A stretch of 64,000 nt of DNA from JAAURB01 sp049647265 (GCA_049647265.1 JBARXJ010000048.1:558001-622000), one strand, 5' to 3'. Counted from the stretch's first letter, positions 9,565-19,184 are shown. Notes: generated by a model not told the origin, from the letters alone. Made by a program: numbers and translations.

Positions 9565-10305
9565 ATGCTTCGTTATCGTCGAAAACTAGGCATCCTAACC
9601 GTATTGGTTTCAGGTATCGCTAGCCTAAGCCTACTTGCTTTTGCATCCCGTTCCCTGGCACAAGAAGGCGATCCCCCCCCGGTCTGCGAAGGAAGTCCAC
9701 CTAATGGTCAAGTCAAATGTAATTATGGCAGTGGCTCTAGAGCAGGTGATAACTACCAAGGCGGTTTCGCTAATGGTCGCCCAGAAGGTCAAGGGGTTTA
9801 TGTCTACGCCAATGGCGATCGCTATGAAGGTCAATTTCGTAACGGTGTTCCCAATGGTCAAGGGGTATTTATTTTTGCTGATGACTCCCGTATTGTTGGG
9901 GTGTTCAATCAAGGCAATATCACCCAAGGGACTGTAATTTTTCCCGATGGAAATCGTTACGTTGGCGAATTTAAAATCGTCACCGATCTCGGTAGTGGTG
10001 CCAGTAGCAGTCAGCCTCACGGAGCTGGGGAATTTATCTACGCCAATGGCGATCGCTTTCAAGGGGAATTCTTCGCCGGACAACCCTTTGGTGATGGGAC
10101 ATTTACGCGGGAGAATGGAACCCGCTGTCAGGGAGAATTTTACAACCAAAACCTAGATGGTAAAGGCAGTTGTAACTTTCCAGACGGTTCTCGCTATGTG
10201 GGAGAATTTCGTGGCGGCATTCCCCATGGCCCTGGAACGTTAATTGATGCCAGTGGTAAGCGTTTCCCAGGTACATTTCGTCAAGGTGAATTGATAGAGA
10301 GTTAA
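9565..10305 (+). CDS. exported MORN-repeat protein
   Basis: An N-terminal signal peptide (basic MLRYRRK, hydrophobic core, SLAQ cleavage region near residue 32) precedes about eight MORN units with the pattern Y-x-G-x-F-x-N-G-x-P-x-G-x-G. Examples are YEGQFRNGVPNGQGVF and FQGEFFAGQPFGDGTF. Cys pairs at about 41/51 and 194/205 may form disulfides. MORN repeats are scaffolds that often bind lipids; this one is expected in the periplasm or at the cell surface. It is probably cotranscribed with the preceding lipoprotein gene. Confidence 0.85.
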   Translation: MLRYRRKLGILTVLVSGIASLSLLAFASRSLAQEGDPPPVCEGSPPNGQVKCNYGSGSRAGDNYQGGFANGRPEGQGVYVYANGDRYEGQFRNGVPNGQGVFIFADDSRIVGVFNQGNITQGTVIFPDGNRYVGEFKIVTDLGSGASSSQPHGAGEFIYANGDRFQGEFFAGQPFGDGTFTRENGTRCQGEFYNQNLDGKGSCNFPDGSRYVGEFRGGIPHGPGTLIDASGKRFPGTFRQGELIES

Positions 10306-10345
10306 GGATGAGTTATTCGTTCCCCGTCTACACGGGGACAAGCAT
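10306..10345 (+). repeat. member of a dispersed GTTATTCGTT-type intergenic repeat family
   Basis: GAGTTATTCGTTCC follows the MORN stop codon, and its inverted partner GATAACGAATAACG lies near 10413-10426. Related sequences occur near 15670, 20160, 62533 and 62650, mostly next to stop or start codons. Confidence 0.4.
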
Positions 10346-10456
10346 TTGTTGGAGGTGATTAGTCTTCTGTTTAATATGAGAACTCTATCACCTAAATATT
10401 GAATCCATAACAGATAACGAATAACGCGCTAACAAATAATAAATAATGATTAAAAC

Positions 10457-11071
10457 ATGACTTCAACAGCTCCATCTTTATTTGACTTTACCCCAGATGC
10501 TCAATGGGATCAAGACTTATTGGATCAGCTTAGTTTTTTACCGGGCTTACAAGAGATCTTGACAACTCGACAAGTTCATGCATTAGAACACGCTACGGTT
10601 TGGGTACTGAGTGAGACGATAGGTTCAGCAAATCCTACCATTAACCCGGATACATTAGGGGGGATGTCAACCGAGTCTGGCTTTTATTTGTATGGGCCAG
10701 TGAATATCACCCAACTTCGGCAAGCGGTTCACATTGCATTATCTCGACTGACATCAGGAGAATGGAATTTAGCCGTTCATCCTCGTTGCGGCACAAACCT
10801 TTCTGTCGGTATGCTATTGACCGGTGGACTGGCTTTAGGAATTAACTTTTTATTGCCGAAAGGCCCCATTGAACAACTCCTGGGTATTGGTTTAGCCACA
10901 ACCGCCGCCACCCAGCTTGCTCCTGATGTTGGTAGTTTAGCCCAACGATATCTCACCACCGCCATTCCGTTTAACCTACAAGTCGAACAAGTTGTGGCAA
11001 AGCCCGATATGTGGGGACGTTCAGCCCATTTTGTTCAGGTAAGCTGGATACCACGCCGCAACAAAACTTAA
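10457..11071 (+). CDS. DUF6391-like cyanobacterial protein (204 aa)
   Basis: Conserved cyanobacterial protein of unknown function. A characteristic N-terminal segment, LTTRQVHALEHATVWVLSE (about residues 35-53), resembles DUF6391 proteins. A Gly-rich hydrophobic stretch (about residues 121-155) could be one or two membrane passes. His residues in HALEHAT and HPRCGTN might bind metal; that is speculation. It lies 91 bases before psaE on the same strand. Confidence 0.65.
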   Translation: MTSTAPSLFDFTPDAQWDQDLLDQLSFLPGLQEILTTRQVHALEHATVWVLSETIGSANPTINPDTLGGMSTESGFYLYGPVNITQLRQAVHIALSRLTSGEWNLAVHPRCGTNLSVGMLLTGGLALGINFLLPKGPIEQLLGIGLATTAATQLAPDVGSLAQRYLTTAIPFNLQVEQVVAKPDMWGRSAHFVQVSWIPRRNKT

Positions 11072-11162
11072 ATAGTAAACTGCACCGAAAACGCTTATCC
11101 AGTAGTACTCTAAGCAATACAAGCGCTAATGCTGTTTTTGAATCTCAAAAGGAAAAAAACCC

Positions 11163-11393
11163 ATGGTTCAACGTGGTTCTAAAGTTCGTATTCTCCGCAA
11201 AGAGTCTTACTGGTATCAGGAAGTCGGAACTGTTGCGTCAGTTGACAAAAGCGGTATCCGTTATCCCGTTATCGTTCGGTTTAATAATGTCAATTACAGT
11301 GCCTACAGTGGTACAGATGGTGGTGTCAATACCAACAACTTCGCAGAAAACGAATTAGTTGAGGTAGAAGCCCCACCCGCTAAGAAAAAGTAA
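11163..11393 (+). CDS. psaE: photosystem I reaction centre subunit IV (PsaE)
   Basis: Peripheral stromal-side subunit of photosystem I that helps dock ferredoxin and supports cyclic electron flow. The sequence is a full-length PsaE: MVQRGSKVRILRKESYWYQ opens the SH3-like barrel, YPVIVRFNNVNYSAYSG and NNFAENELVEV are diagnostic, and the tail ends in Lys. An AAAAGGAAAAAAA ribosome-binding site precedes ATG 11163. It is single in its own transcription unit, as usual in cyanobacteria, and mutM follows after 93 bases. Confidence 0.97.
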   Translation: MVQRGSKVRILRKESYWYQEVGTVASVDKSGIRYPVIVRFNNVNYSAYSGTDGGVNTNNFAENELVEVEAPPAKKK

Positions 11394-11486
11394 ACTAACA
11401 CAACATCGCGGCTAGGCTGTTATCCTGGCATTGCCGGAAAAACTATTTATGTTCATGCTAGTCTTGCAATACTTTTAACACAGCCG

Positions 11487-12338
11487 ATGCCCGAATTGCC
11501 AGAGGTCGAAACAGTCAGACTAGGTCTCAACAATGTGACCTTACATCAAATTTGTGTGGGTGGGGATGTGTTACTTGAACGTACCATTGCTCACCCACTT
11601 TCTGTGAGTAATTTTTTACAAGGGTTAGAAGGGACTCAAATTCACCAATGGCATCGACGCGGAAAGTATCTGTTAGCCGAGTTAAATTCCCCTTCAAACG
11701 TCGCTGGTGGATGGTTAGGAGTTCACCTGCGGATGACAGGACAATTGCTGTGGGTAAGTCAGGAAGAGCCGCTACAGAAACATACAAGAGTTAGATTATT
11801 TTTTCCTGAGCAGCAAGAACTGCGGTTTGTAGATCAACGCACGTTTGGGCAGATGTGGTGGGTAGAACCCTCACGAGAAGCCGCTGACATCATCACAGGC
11901 TTACAAAAACTCGGGCCAGAACCCTTTTCAACAGAATTTTCCGTTTCGTACTTTCAGACGCAATTACAACGCCGTCAAAAACCCATCAAAAATGCATTAT
12001 TAGATCAAAGTATTGTCGCGGGAGTCGGGAATATTTACGCCGATGAAGCTTTATTTCTGAGTCATATTCGACCCACAACTTTTTGTAGCAGCTTAACAAC
12101 GCCTCAAATTAAACGATTACGAGAGTCTCTTATTCAAGTATTGCAAGATGCTATTACCGCTGGCGGTAGTACTATTCGTAACTTTTTGAGTGTATCGGGT
12201 ACAAATGGTAACTATGCCGCTAATGCTTGGGTTTATAACCGCGCAGGAGAACCTTGCCGAGTTTGTCAAACTCCTATTCAACGCCTAAAACTAGCGGGAC
12301 GTTCGGCTCATTTTTGTCCCGAGTGTCAACCGGAATAA
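11487..12338 (+). CDS. mutM: formamidopyrimidine-DNA glycosylase (Fpg/MutM)
   Basis: Removes oxidised purines such as 8-oxoguanine from DNA and cuts the abasic site. The N-terminal Pro-Glu catalytic pair is present in MPELPEVETVRLG. The helix-two-turn-helix region (LLDQSIVAGVGNIYADEALF, about residues 172-191) and the C-terminal zinc finger with four Cys (CRVC and CPEC) complete a full-length enzyme of 283 aa. It is encoded next to psaE, and repair of photosynthesis-derived oxidative damage fits that setting. Confidence 0.95.
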   Translation: MPELPEVETVRLGLNNVTLHQICVGGDVLLERTIAHPLSVSNFLQGLEGTQIHQWHRRGKYLLAELNSPSNVAGGWLGVHLRMTGQLLWVSQEEPLQKHTRVRLFFPEQQELRFVDQRTFGQMWWVEPSREAADIITGLQKLGPEPFSTEFSVSYFQTQLQRRQKPIKNALLDQSIVAGVGNIYADEALFLSHIRPTTFCSSLTTPQIKRLRESLIQVLQDAITAGGSTIRNFLSVSGTNGNYAANAWVYNRAGEPCRVCQTPIQRLKLAGRSAHFCPECQPE

Positions 12339-12617
12339 TTATAGAAATTACTGATATAATATTAACAATATTACTTATAAAAAAAGAAATGGGTTGTGAT
12401 GATAGAAAATAAAATATTAATATAAAATTGCAGTATTATTGAGTTGACGAACGATATGAAAAGCGATTAATTTTATCCTTGAAAGATGCTAGGGAGACAG
12501 CATCAATATAAAAAATCACTTGAGTAATAAGTTGGAAGTCCTAATTTGTCATGCATAAATTATGTTTTATACTTCCTGTTTTAACGAATTAAAATAGCTT
12601 GAGGTAGGGTAAAAACC

Positions 12618-13499
12618 ATGAGATTTATTAACCCTAAAACAGATTACGCTTTTAAAAAGATATTTGGTTCGAGTGAAAGTAAAAATATTTTAATTAGTTT
12701 TCTCAATGCGTTAGTTTATGACGGCAATTCTACCATTGAAGACTTAGAAATTATCGATCCGAATTTACCGCCGAAACTTGAAGGTTTAAAAGATACTTAT
12801 CTTGATGTTAAAGCCAAACTCAATAACGGCACAATAGTTATTATTGAAATGCAGGTTTTAAATGTACAATTTTTTGGAAAACGAGTACTATTCAATGCTG
12901 CCAAAACTTATGCTTTTCAACTGCAACGCGGTCAAGGATATCGATACCTAAAACCCGTAATTGCTTTAAGGATTACTGATTTTGAAATGTTTCCTGAACA
13001 GGATAAATTAATGTCTCGGTTTGTTTATCGGGAAAAAAACGAAGGCTGGTATTATCCGGAGAATGAAATGGAATTAGTATTCGTCGAATTACCGAAATTT
13101 ACGAAAGAATTAAATCAGTTAGAAACTCTTGCAGATAAATGGATTTATTTTATGAAATATGCCAGGTCGCTTACTTCTATTCCAGATAATTTAGATAATC
13201 CTCCAGAACTTCAAGATGCTTTTGAAATTGCCAATACTGCCGACTTAACCCCAGAATAATTAGAAGATTTAGAACGCCGAGAAATGTTTATTTACGATCA
13301 ACAAGGTGCAATTGCGCTCGGACGAGAAGAAGGAATTCAACAAGGAATTCAACAAGGAAAACGTAATATTGCTCGTAACTTATTGGGTCAACTCAATGAT
13401 GAGGCAATTGCACAAATTACGGGATTAAGTTTAGAAGCGTTCGCGGAGCGTGGCGTTAGCCGTATCGCCACCTTGCGTCAAGCAGCCAATAATGATTAA
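12618..13499 (+). pseudogene. Rpn family PD-(D/E)XK nuclease gene interrupted by an in-frame stop
   Basis: The 5' part encodes 213 aa of a recombination-promoting nuclease or putative transposase-family protein (MRFINPKTDYAFKKIFGS start; DVKAKLNNG then IIEMQ core). At 13257-13259 a TAA stands where the family continues with Glu or a similar residue, and the same frame then reads LEDLERREMFIYDQ and an IQQGIQQG tract to a TAA at 13497-13499. One substitution (GAA to TAA) explains it. The last 20 residues come from an inserted REP-like repeat. The gene is probably non-functional, or makes a truncated nuclease. Confidence 0.8.
13437..13470 (+). repeat. REP-like palindromic repeat inside a reading frame
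   Basis: GCGTTCGCGGAGCGTGGCGT and the following GTATCGCC match a GC-rich dispersed repeat also seen at 27067-27100 and, in shorter inverted form, near 39496. Here it encodes the AFAERGVSRIA segment at the end of the Rpn pseudogene. Confidence 0.6.
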
Positions 13500-13752
13500 C
13501 TGTAATTCAATAGGGAACGTTTGCTCGCAGACAGATTTATAGTACAGATTAGAAAACTATATCAGTTCACCATCTGACTCACACTCAATCTCTCCTACAG
13601 GCTATCTCCAGACATGACAAATAGTAAATAACCAATAACTGACGTGCAAAGATGTCACTTTCGTCGTAGTATTCAACTTAAGACTATTTTTAGAATTGAC
13701 TCCTCACTCTTGGTGGGTCTGTTTGTAAATCAATACTGCAATTAATTTAACT

Positions 13753-15672
13753 ATGACAACAGCCACAGCTACAACCACATTCCCCATAGACCTCGGCGCT
13801 TACAAGCGGTTGAAATTAGACCCCAGCAACCCCACCTTAACCGACGAACAGCGGGAAGCCTTAAAAGCCAATATTCAACTCTGCCGCGATACTATTGTAT
13901 TCTTTACCGCAACAGGCGCAGCACACGGCGTAGGGGGACATACAGGTGGTCCTTATGATACAGTGCCGGAAGTGATGATCCTCGATGCGTTCTTCCGAGG
14001 CGCACCCGATAAATTTGTTCCTGTTTTCTTTGATGAAGCCGGACACCGAGTCGGGACTCAATATTTAATGGCGGTATTGAATGGAGACTTAGAAGCCGAA
14101 AAACTGATGAATTATCGGGTGGGACACGCTCATCTCCCCGGACACCCAGAACTTGGCTTAACGCCTGGGGTAAAATTTAGTTCTGGCCGTTTAGGTCATA
14201 TGTGGGGCTTTATCAACGGTGTGGCATTTGCTCATCCTGATAAAGTGGTGGTTTGCCTCGGGTCTGATGGCGCGCAACAGGAAGGAAATGATGCCGAAGC
14301 AGCACGTTTAGCAGTAGCACAAAACCTCAACGTTAAATTGTTTATTGACGATAATGATGTCACTATTGCTGGACATCCGAGCGAGTATTTAGCGGGTTAT
14401 GATCTGCAAAAAACCTTATCCGGTCACGGTTTAAGCGTCAATGAAGGAGACGGTGAAGATATTGACGATCTCTATCGCCGGATGTGTGAAGCGGTGACCA
14501 CAGATGGCCCTATTGCCCTCGTTAACAAACGTCCCATGTGTGTGGGTATCGAAGGCTTAGAAGGCACGACTCACGGACATGATGTAATTGCTGTTGACGC
14601 GGCGATCGCTTATTTAGAAGCACGGGGACAACAAGCCGCAGCCGATCATCTCAAAGGTATCACTAAACCCAAGCAACCTTACACTTATATCGGTGTGAGC
14701 GATAAAATGGGGTCTAACCGGAATGTATTCGGGGAAGCGGTTGTCTCCGTTCTGGGTAAAATGAGTGATGCAGAACGGAAAGAAAAAATCCTTTGCGTTG
14801 ATAATGATTTAGAAGGGTCTTGCGGACTACAACACATTCATAAAGCCTACCCTGAGATTTTTGTCAGCGGCGGTATCATGGAACGGGGTAACTTCTCAGC
14901 AGCGGCTGGGTTTGGGATGCAAGAAGGCAAACAGGGAATTTTTGCCACGTTTGCGGCTTTCTTAGAAATGTGTATTTCTGAGATTACCATGGCGCGGTTG
15001 AACTTCTCCAACGTGCTGTGTCATTTCTCCCACTCCGGTATTGATGATATGGCAGATAATACCTGTCACTTTGGTTTAAATAACTTCTTTGCCGATAACG
15101 GTTTAGATGATGGTCATGACACGAAGTTATATTTTCCTGCTGATGCCGGACAAATGAAAGCTTGCGTCGAAGCCGTATTTCATCAACCCGGACTACGGTT
15201 TATCTTCTCGACTCGTTCCAAAGTTCCTAACTTACTCGATGCAGACGGTCAGGATCTTTACGGCGACGGTTACACCTTTACTCCCGGAAAAGATGAAATT
15301 GTCCGCGAAGGTAGCGCCGGATATATTGTCGCGGTGGGTGATGCGGTTTACCGGGCGTTAGATGCCGTGGAACGGTTAAAGCAAGAGGGTATTGATGTCG
15401 GTTTAATTAATAAGTCTACTCTAAATGTCGTCGATGAAGATGCGATCGCCAAAGTGGGTTCATCTCCCTTTGTATTAGTCGTCGAAGCCTTCAACCGTCG
15501 CACAGGTTTAGGGAGTCGGTTTGGGTCTTGGTTACTCGAACGTGGACTGACTCCAAAGTATGACTATCTCGGAACTTATCAAGAAGGTTGCGGTGGTTTA
15601 TGGGAACAATTCCCTCACCAAGGTCTCGATCCTGATGGTATCATCAACAAGGTCAAGCAACTCGTGGGTTAG
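13753..15672 (+). CDS. transketolase-like thiamine diphosphate enzyme
   Basis: A 639-aa enzyme of the transketolase superfamily. Residues about 35-290 form the pyrophosphate domain with the ThDP motif GSDGAQQEGNDAEAARLAV through FIDDNDV (about 175-202). The pyrimidine domain follows (about 310-490, including GGIMERGNFSAAAGFGMQEG), then a C-terminal domain. The N-terminal motif GVGGHTGGPYDTV differs from the usual SGHPGAP of classical transketolase, so this is a divergent cyanobacterial branch. Its substrate cannot be assigned. It stands alone, with 250 bases of AT-rich leader. Confidence 0.8.
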   Translation: MTTATATTTFPIDLGAYKRLKLDPSNPTLTDEQREALKANIQLCRDTIVFFTATGAAHGVGGHTGGPYDTVPEVMILDAFFRGAPDKFVPVFFDEAGHRVGTQYLMAVLNGDLEAEKLMNYRVGHAHLPGHPELGLTPGVKFSSGRLGHMWGFINGVAFAHPDKVVVCLGSDGAQQEGNDAEAARLAVAQNLNVKLFIDDNDVTIAGHPSEYLAGYDLQKTLSGHGLSVNEGDGEDIDDLYRRMCEAVTTDGPIALVNKRPMCVGIEGLEGTTHGHDVIAVDAAIAYLEARGQQAAADHLKGITKPKQPYTYIGVSDKMGSNRNVFGEAVVSVLGKMSDAERKEKILCVDNDLEGSCGLQHIHKAYPEIFVSGGIMERGNFSAAAGFGMQEGKQGIFATFAAFLEMCISEITMARLNFSNVLCHFSHSGIDDMADNTCHFGLNNFFADNGLDDGHDTKLYFPADAGQMKACVEAVFHQPGLRFIFSTRSKVPNLLDADGQDLYGDGYTFTPGKDEIVREGSAGYIVAVGDAVYRALDAVERLKQEGIDVGLINKSTLNVVDEDAIAKVGSSPFVLVVEAFNRRTGLGSRFGSWLLERGLTPKYDYLGTYQEGCGGLWEQFPHQGLDPDGIINKVKQLVG

Positions 15673-15804
15673 TATTCGTTATTTGTCCTGAGTAGGGTGC
15701 GTCCGACAGACGCACCATCTGCATCTCTGGCAAACGTCTAACCCGACGCGGGAACAAGTACAAGTCATTGATTATTCGGATGACAAACAACAAATGACTT
15801 CGGA

Positions 15805-16014
15805 CTAACTCTTTCCCCAATCATCTACAACGTTTTGTAAACCTTCCCCCATTTTTCGCCAATTTTGTGCTAAGTCAGTACTGCGATCGGTTTCTAAAAA
15901 CTTAGCCTCTTTCACACAATGATCGCTAAGGCTTTCAAGTAATGTTCTAATCCCGTATTCTTCAATCAGTTGGTTGAGAGTACGGGTTAATTTTTCAGAT
16001 TTGGGTTCCGTCAT
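15805..16014 (-). CDS. hypothetical small protein (69 aa)
   Basis: Soluble helical protein with one Cys and an acidic, Trp-containing tail (QNWRKMGEGLQNVVDDWGKS). Start chosen at ATG 16014 (MTEPKSEKL); an in-frame ATG at 16029 would add five residues. Small cyanobacterial proteins of this kind are common, but I cannot assign a role. Confidence 0.5.
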   Translation of the reverse strand: MTEPKSEKLTRTLNQLIEEYGIRTLLESLSDHCVKEAKFLETDRSTDLAQNWRKMGEGLQNVVDDWGKS

Positions 16015-16081
16015 TTTGGCACAGATCAATCAATGAGAAGATAATAACCAAAAAATCAACACCGATACAAGCCTTAAAATG

Positions 16082-16166
16082 TATTAGCGGTGCACAGGCG
16101 CGTGATATCTCCGTGCGGAGAGGCGATGGCCTTCGTAATCACGCCCGGGAAGCGCACGCCTGACAA
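16082..16166. repeat. dispersed GC-rich repeat
   Basis: A GC-rich block in an AT-rich intergenic region contains CTCCGTGCGGAGAGGCGATG and GCCTTCGTAATCACGCCC, imperfect palindromes typical of cyanobacterial interspersed repeats. No coding potential. Confidence 0.4.
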
Positions 16167-16190
16167 TGGGGTTCCAACTTCACTTCTTCT

Positions 16191-16232
16191 TTCTTCCTTC
16201 TTCCTTCTTCCTTCTTCCTTCTTCCTTCTTCC
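16191..16232. repeat. heptanucleotide tandem repeat (TTCTTCC)6
   Basis: Six perfect 7-bp units lie 12 bases past the recG stop codon. Seven-base tandem repeats (STRR type) are typical of filamentous cyanobacteria. A second heptamer array, with unit AACAAAT, is at 62653-62680. Confidence 0.8.
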
Positions 16233-16244
16233 TTCGTCAAAGAA

Positions 16245-18713
16245 TTAGGTTAAAATCGATCCGCCTAACATCCGTTGATACCGTCGCTCTAATTCTTGCT
16301 GCATTAGCGGCCATTTATTTAAGGTTGGGTCTTTTTCCGTCGCTCGTTGAGCCGCATCTCTAGCCAATTCTAACACTTCTTGATCTTCAACTAAACTGGC
16401 TAAGGCAAAGTCGGGTAAGCCAGATTGACGAGTGCCTAATACTTGCCCAGGTCCGCGTAATTGCATATCCATTTCCGCAATAAAAAATCCATCTTGAGAT
16501 TGTTCTAAAACTTGCAATCTTTGTTTGGCTTCGGGTGTGGAATTACTCGCCAGTAATAAGCAATAAGATTGATGTTGTCCGCGTCCGACTCTACCCCGAA
16601 GTTGGTGTAATTGTGATAGTCCAAATCGTTCGGCATTTTCAATTAACATCACCGTAGCATTAGGTACATCCACCCCCACTTCGACGACAGTGGTTGAGAC
16701 TAAAATTTGGGTTTCTTGCTGGAAAAATTGTCGAATGGCTTCTTCTTTTTCACCGCTATTCATCCGACCATGCAATAAGCCGATTTTAAATTCAGGAAAG
16801 ACTTTTTCTTGTAATTTATGATGTTCTTCGATAGCAGATTTTGCTTCTAACTTTTCTGACTCTTCTACTAACGGTAAAATCACATAAATCTGTCGTCCTT
16901 GTGCCACTTCTCGCCGAATTAAATCATAAGCTTGGGTGCGTTGTCGTCCGCTTAAAGCTGTTGTTTGTATCGGTTGTCTGCCGGGGGGTAATTCATCCAG
17001 TTGACTGACATCTAAATCCCCATGTAACGTTAAGGCTAAAGTACGCGGAATTGGAGTCGCTGTCATCGTTAAAACATGGGGAGATTCGCCTTTTTGTTGC
17101 AGTTTTGCCCGTTGTTGCACCCCAAACCGATGCTGTTCATCAATCACGACTAATCCTAAACGACTGAATTTAACCGTATCTTGAATTAAAGCATGAGTTC
17201 CGACTAATACGGATAATTCTCCCGTTTCTAATTGAGCATGAATTTGTTTTCTTTTTGCGGTTTTGGTTGAACCCGTTAATAATTCTACGGGTAAATGCAT
17301 CAGGTTAAACCAAGAGACTAATTTACGATAATGTTGTTCTGCTAATACTTCTGTCGGTGCCATCATTGCCGTTTGATATCCGGCTTGAATGGCAGATAAC
17401 ATTGCCACCACCGCCACCACGGTTTTACCTGCTCCCACATCTCCTTGAATCAGTCGATTCATTGGATGAGGTAGTTGTAAATCTTGTAAAATTTCTTGAA
17501 CCACTCGGTATTGAGCATTTGTTAGTTTAAATGGAATAATGTTATAAAATTGATCGATTAATTCTCCATTCGGAACTAAAACGATATCGGTTTTTGCTTT
17601 TTGATGCTGTTGTTTTCGCTGTAATAATCCCAGTTGTAAATAGAAAAATTCATCAAAGACTAACCGTCGTCGCGCTGCGGCTAAACAATCTCTATCTGGG
17701 GGAAAATGAATATTATTAATCGCATTTTGTATACCAGTTAATTGATAAAAATCCAGCAGTCCTTGAGGAATTGCATCTTGGAGTTGATTCACATAAGGTA
17801 AACAAGCCAATACCGCTTTACGAACCACATCAGCCCCTAAACCTTCTGTGAGGGGATAAACCGGAACCACTCGACCGATATTAATCGATTCTATTTGTCC
17901 ACCTATTGTTTCTAAAACTTCTAATTCGGGATTATCTAAAGTAATGCCATATTTATTTTTTTTGACTAATCCAGAGGCGGCGACTAAGGCTCCGCTGGGA
18001 TACATTTTTTTCTGTTGATATTGCCAGCCTGAACTTCTAAAACGAGCCCCGGCAAAAAAACGACTAATTTTAAGTTGACCGGTTTCATCATTTAAAACCA
18101 GTTCCATAATCGTTAATTTTTTGTTTTTGGAACTATTAATATAATGACATCGTTTCACCCGCGCCACTAAAGTTACAGTTTCTCCGGGTTCGAGTTCACT
18201 AATACTGGCTTGACGCGCATAGTCTATGTGGTCTCGAGGATAATAATAGAGTAAATCATAAATGGTTTGTACGCCTAATTTTAATAAGCGTTTGCCATTA
18301 CGAGGGCCTACAACTTTCTCAATTAAATCATGAATAGAAATCTTATCATCGGCGGGTTGAGTTGTTTTTGGCGTTGAGACGGATGGCGAGGGTAAGGCTT
18401 GAATTGTACTCGCTATTTTAAGGTTTTGTTGGATTTCGAGTAATCGTTGAGTGTGTAATAAAAATCTTCGCGTTTCCGCAATGATATGTTGTCGATATTC
18501 TTGATCTAAATTGGGATAGTTAGCAAATTGCTCGATTAGGTTTCGACATCGCTCTGAGACTTCACTCGGGGCAATCTCTAATATATCTTTTAAACTAATA
18601 TATAAAAAATCATGAAAAATATGATGTTTTCCTTGAATATCATTAAATCCTCTATCGGCTTCGATAGAAAGGGCTTTTTGTAGCTTAATCCAATCCGGTG
18701 GAGCAGAATTCAT
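16245..18713 (-). CDS. recG: ATP-dependent DNA helicase RecG
   Basis: Remodels stalled replication forks and branch-migrates recombination intermediates. The 822-aa protein has an N-terminal extension (about residues 1-130) usual for cyanobacterial RecG, then the wedge/OB domain (about 165-330). The superfamily 2 helicase core follows: GDVGAGKT (motif I), VIDEQHRFG (DEQH variant of motif II), TMTATPIPRTLAL (III) and QLRGRVGRGQHQSYCLLL (VI). ATG 18713 is the first start. It is monocistronic, and the (TTCTTCC)6 repeat is immediately downstream. Confidence 0.96.
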   Translation of the reverse strand: MNSAPPDWIKLQKALSIEADRGFNDIQGKHHIFHDFLYISLKDILEIAPSEVSERCRNLIEQFANYPNLDQEYRQHIIAETRRFLLHTQRLLEIQQNLKIASTIQALPSPSVSTPKTTQPADDKISIHDLIEKVVGPRNGKRLLKLGVQTIYDLLYYYPRDHIDYARQASISELEPGETVTLVARVKRCHYINSSKNKKLTIMELVLNDETGQLKISRFFAGARFRSSGWQYQQKKMYPSGALVAASGLVKKNKYGITLDNPELEVLETIGGQIESINIGRVVPVYPLTEGLGADVVRKAVLACLPYVNQLQDAIPQGLLDFYQLTGIQNAINNIHFPPDRDCLAAARRRLVFDEFFYLQLGLLQRKQQHQKAKTDIVLVPNGELIDQFYNIIPFKLTNAQYRVVQEILQDLQLPHPMNRLIQGDVGAGKTVVAVVAMLSAIQAGYQTAMMAPTEVLAEQHYRKLVSWFNLMHLPVELLTGSTKTAKRKQIHAQLETGELSVLVGTHALIQDTVKFSRLGLVVIDEQHRFGVQQRAKLQQKGESPHVLTMTATPIPRTLALTLHGDLDVSQLDELPPGRQPIQTTALSGRQRTQAYDLIRREVAQGRQIYVILPLVEESEKLEAKSAIEEHHKLQEKVFPEFKIGLLHGRMNSGEKEEAIRQFFQQETQILVSTTVVEVGVDVPNATVMLIENAERFGLSQLHQLRGRVGRGQHQSYCLLLASNSTPEAKQRLQVLEQSQDGFFIAEMDMQLRGPGQVLGTRQSGLPDFALASLVEDQEVLELARDAAQRATEKDPTLNKWPLMQQELERRYQRMLGGSILT

Positions 18714-18984
18714 AATCAGAGTGATGGTAAATTGAATAAAATTTTATTAATTCAAACTTAATGACTTCAATCGTGCTTTGTCTATTTAAATTTTACTATT
18801 TTTTGAGTGGAATAATAGATAATTTAGTATTTTTTAGTATTCATTAGTTTGACATCATTTGCATTATTTGACCAAGCCATGATAGAATCAGTTGTAATAG
18901 AGTTTGATGGGATATCCTGAATATACGCTTGAATTTTAATTCAACACTATCGCTGAAATACTTGCAAACAGACAAGCTAACAGT

Positions 18985-19130
18985 TAAATAATCCCCCAAC
19001 AGAAGACGAAGCACCCGATCCAAGTGAGGGAAGTATCAGGCCTTGGCGTTACACCGCCCTTAAGATCCGCCCATGGGGTTAGCAGCTACGTGTAATGCAG
19101 CCTGTGACGATGTGGAATTTTAAACTCACC
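18985..19130 (+). ncRNA. structured RNA candidate upstream of the SNase-like gene
   Basis: A GC-richer island in AT-rich DNA folds as nested pairs: GTGAG (19024-19028) with CTCAC (19125-19129), CAGGC (19037-19041) with GCCTG (19100-19104), and GCGTTACAC (19046-19054) with GTGTAATGC (19090-19098, one G-U pair). The large internal bubble between the outer and middle stems recalls 6S RNA architecture, but I could not match conserved 6S positions. It could equally be a cis-acting leader of the gene at 19185, or run on the other strand. Confidence 0.35.
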
Positions 19131-19184
19131 CCCGTTTGTGGTATTATCTATAACACTTAACCTCAGTGTGGGTGGCGTAAAACT

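Noticed and set aside
9631..10149. 172-codon antisense frame over the MORN gene
   Set aside because: Mirror of the MORN repeats; the sense frame has a signal peptide and clear repeats.
16191..16232. Repeat array as a CRISPR
   Set aside because: Units are 7 bp and contiguous, without spacers; no cas genes in the window.
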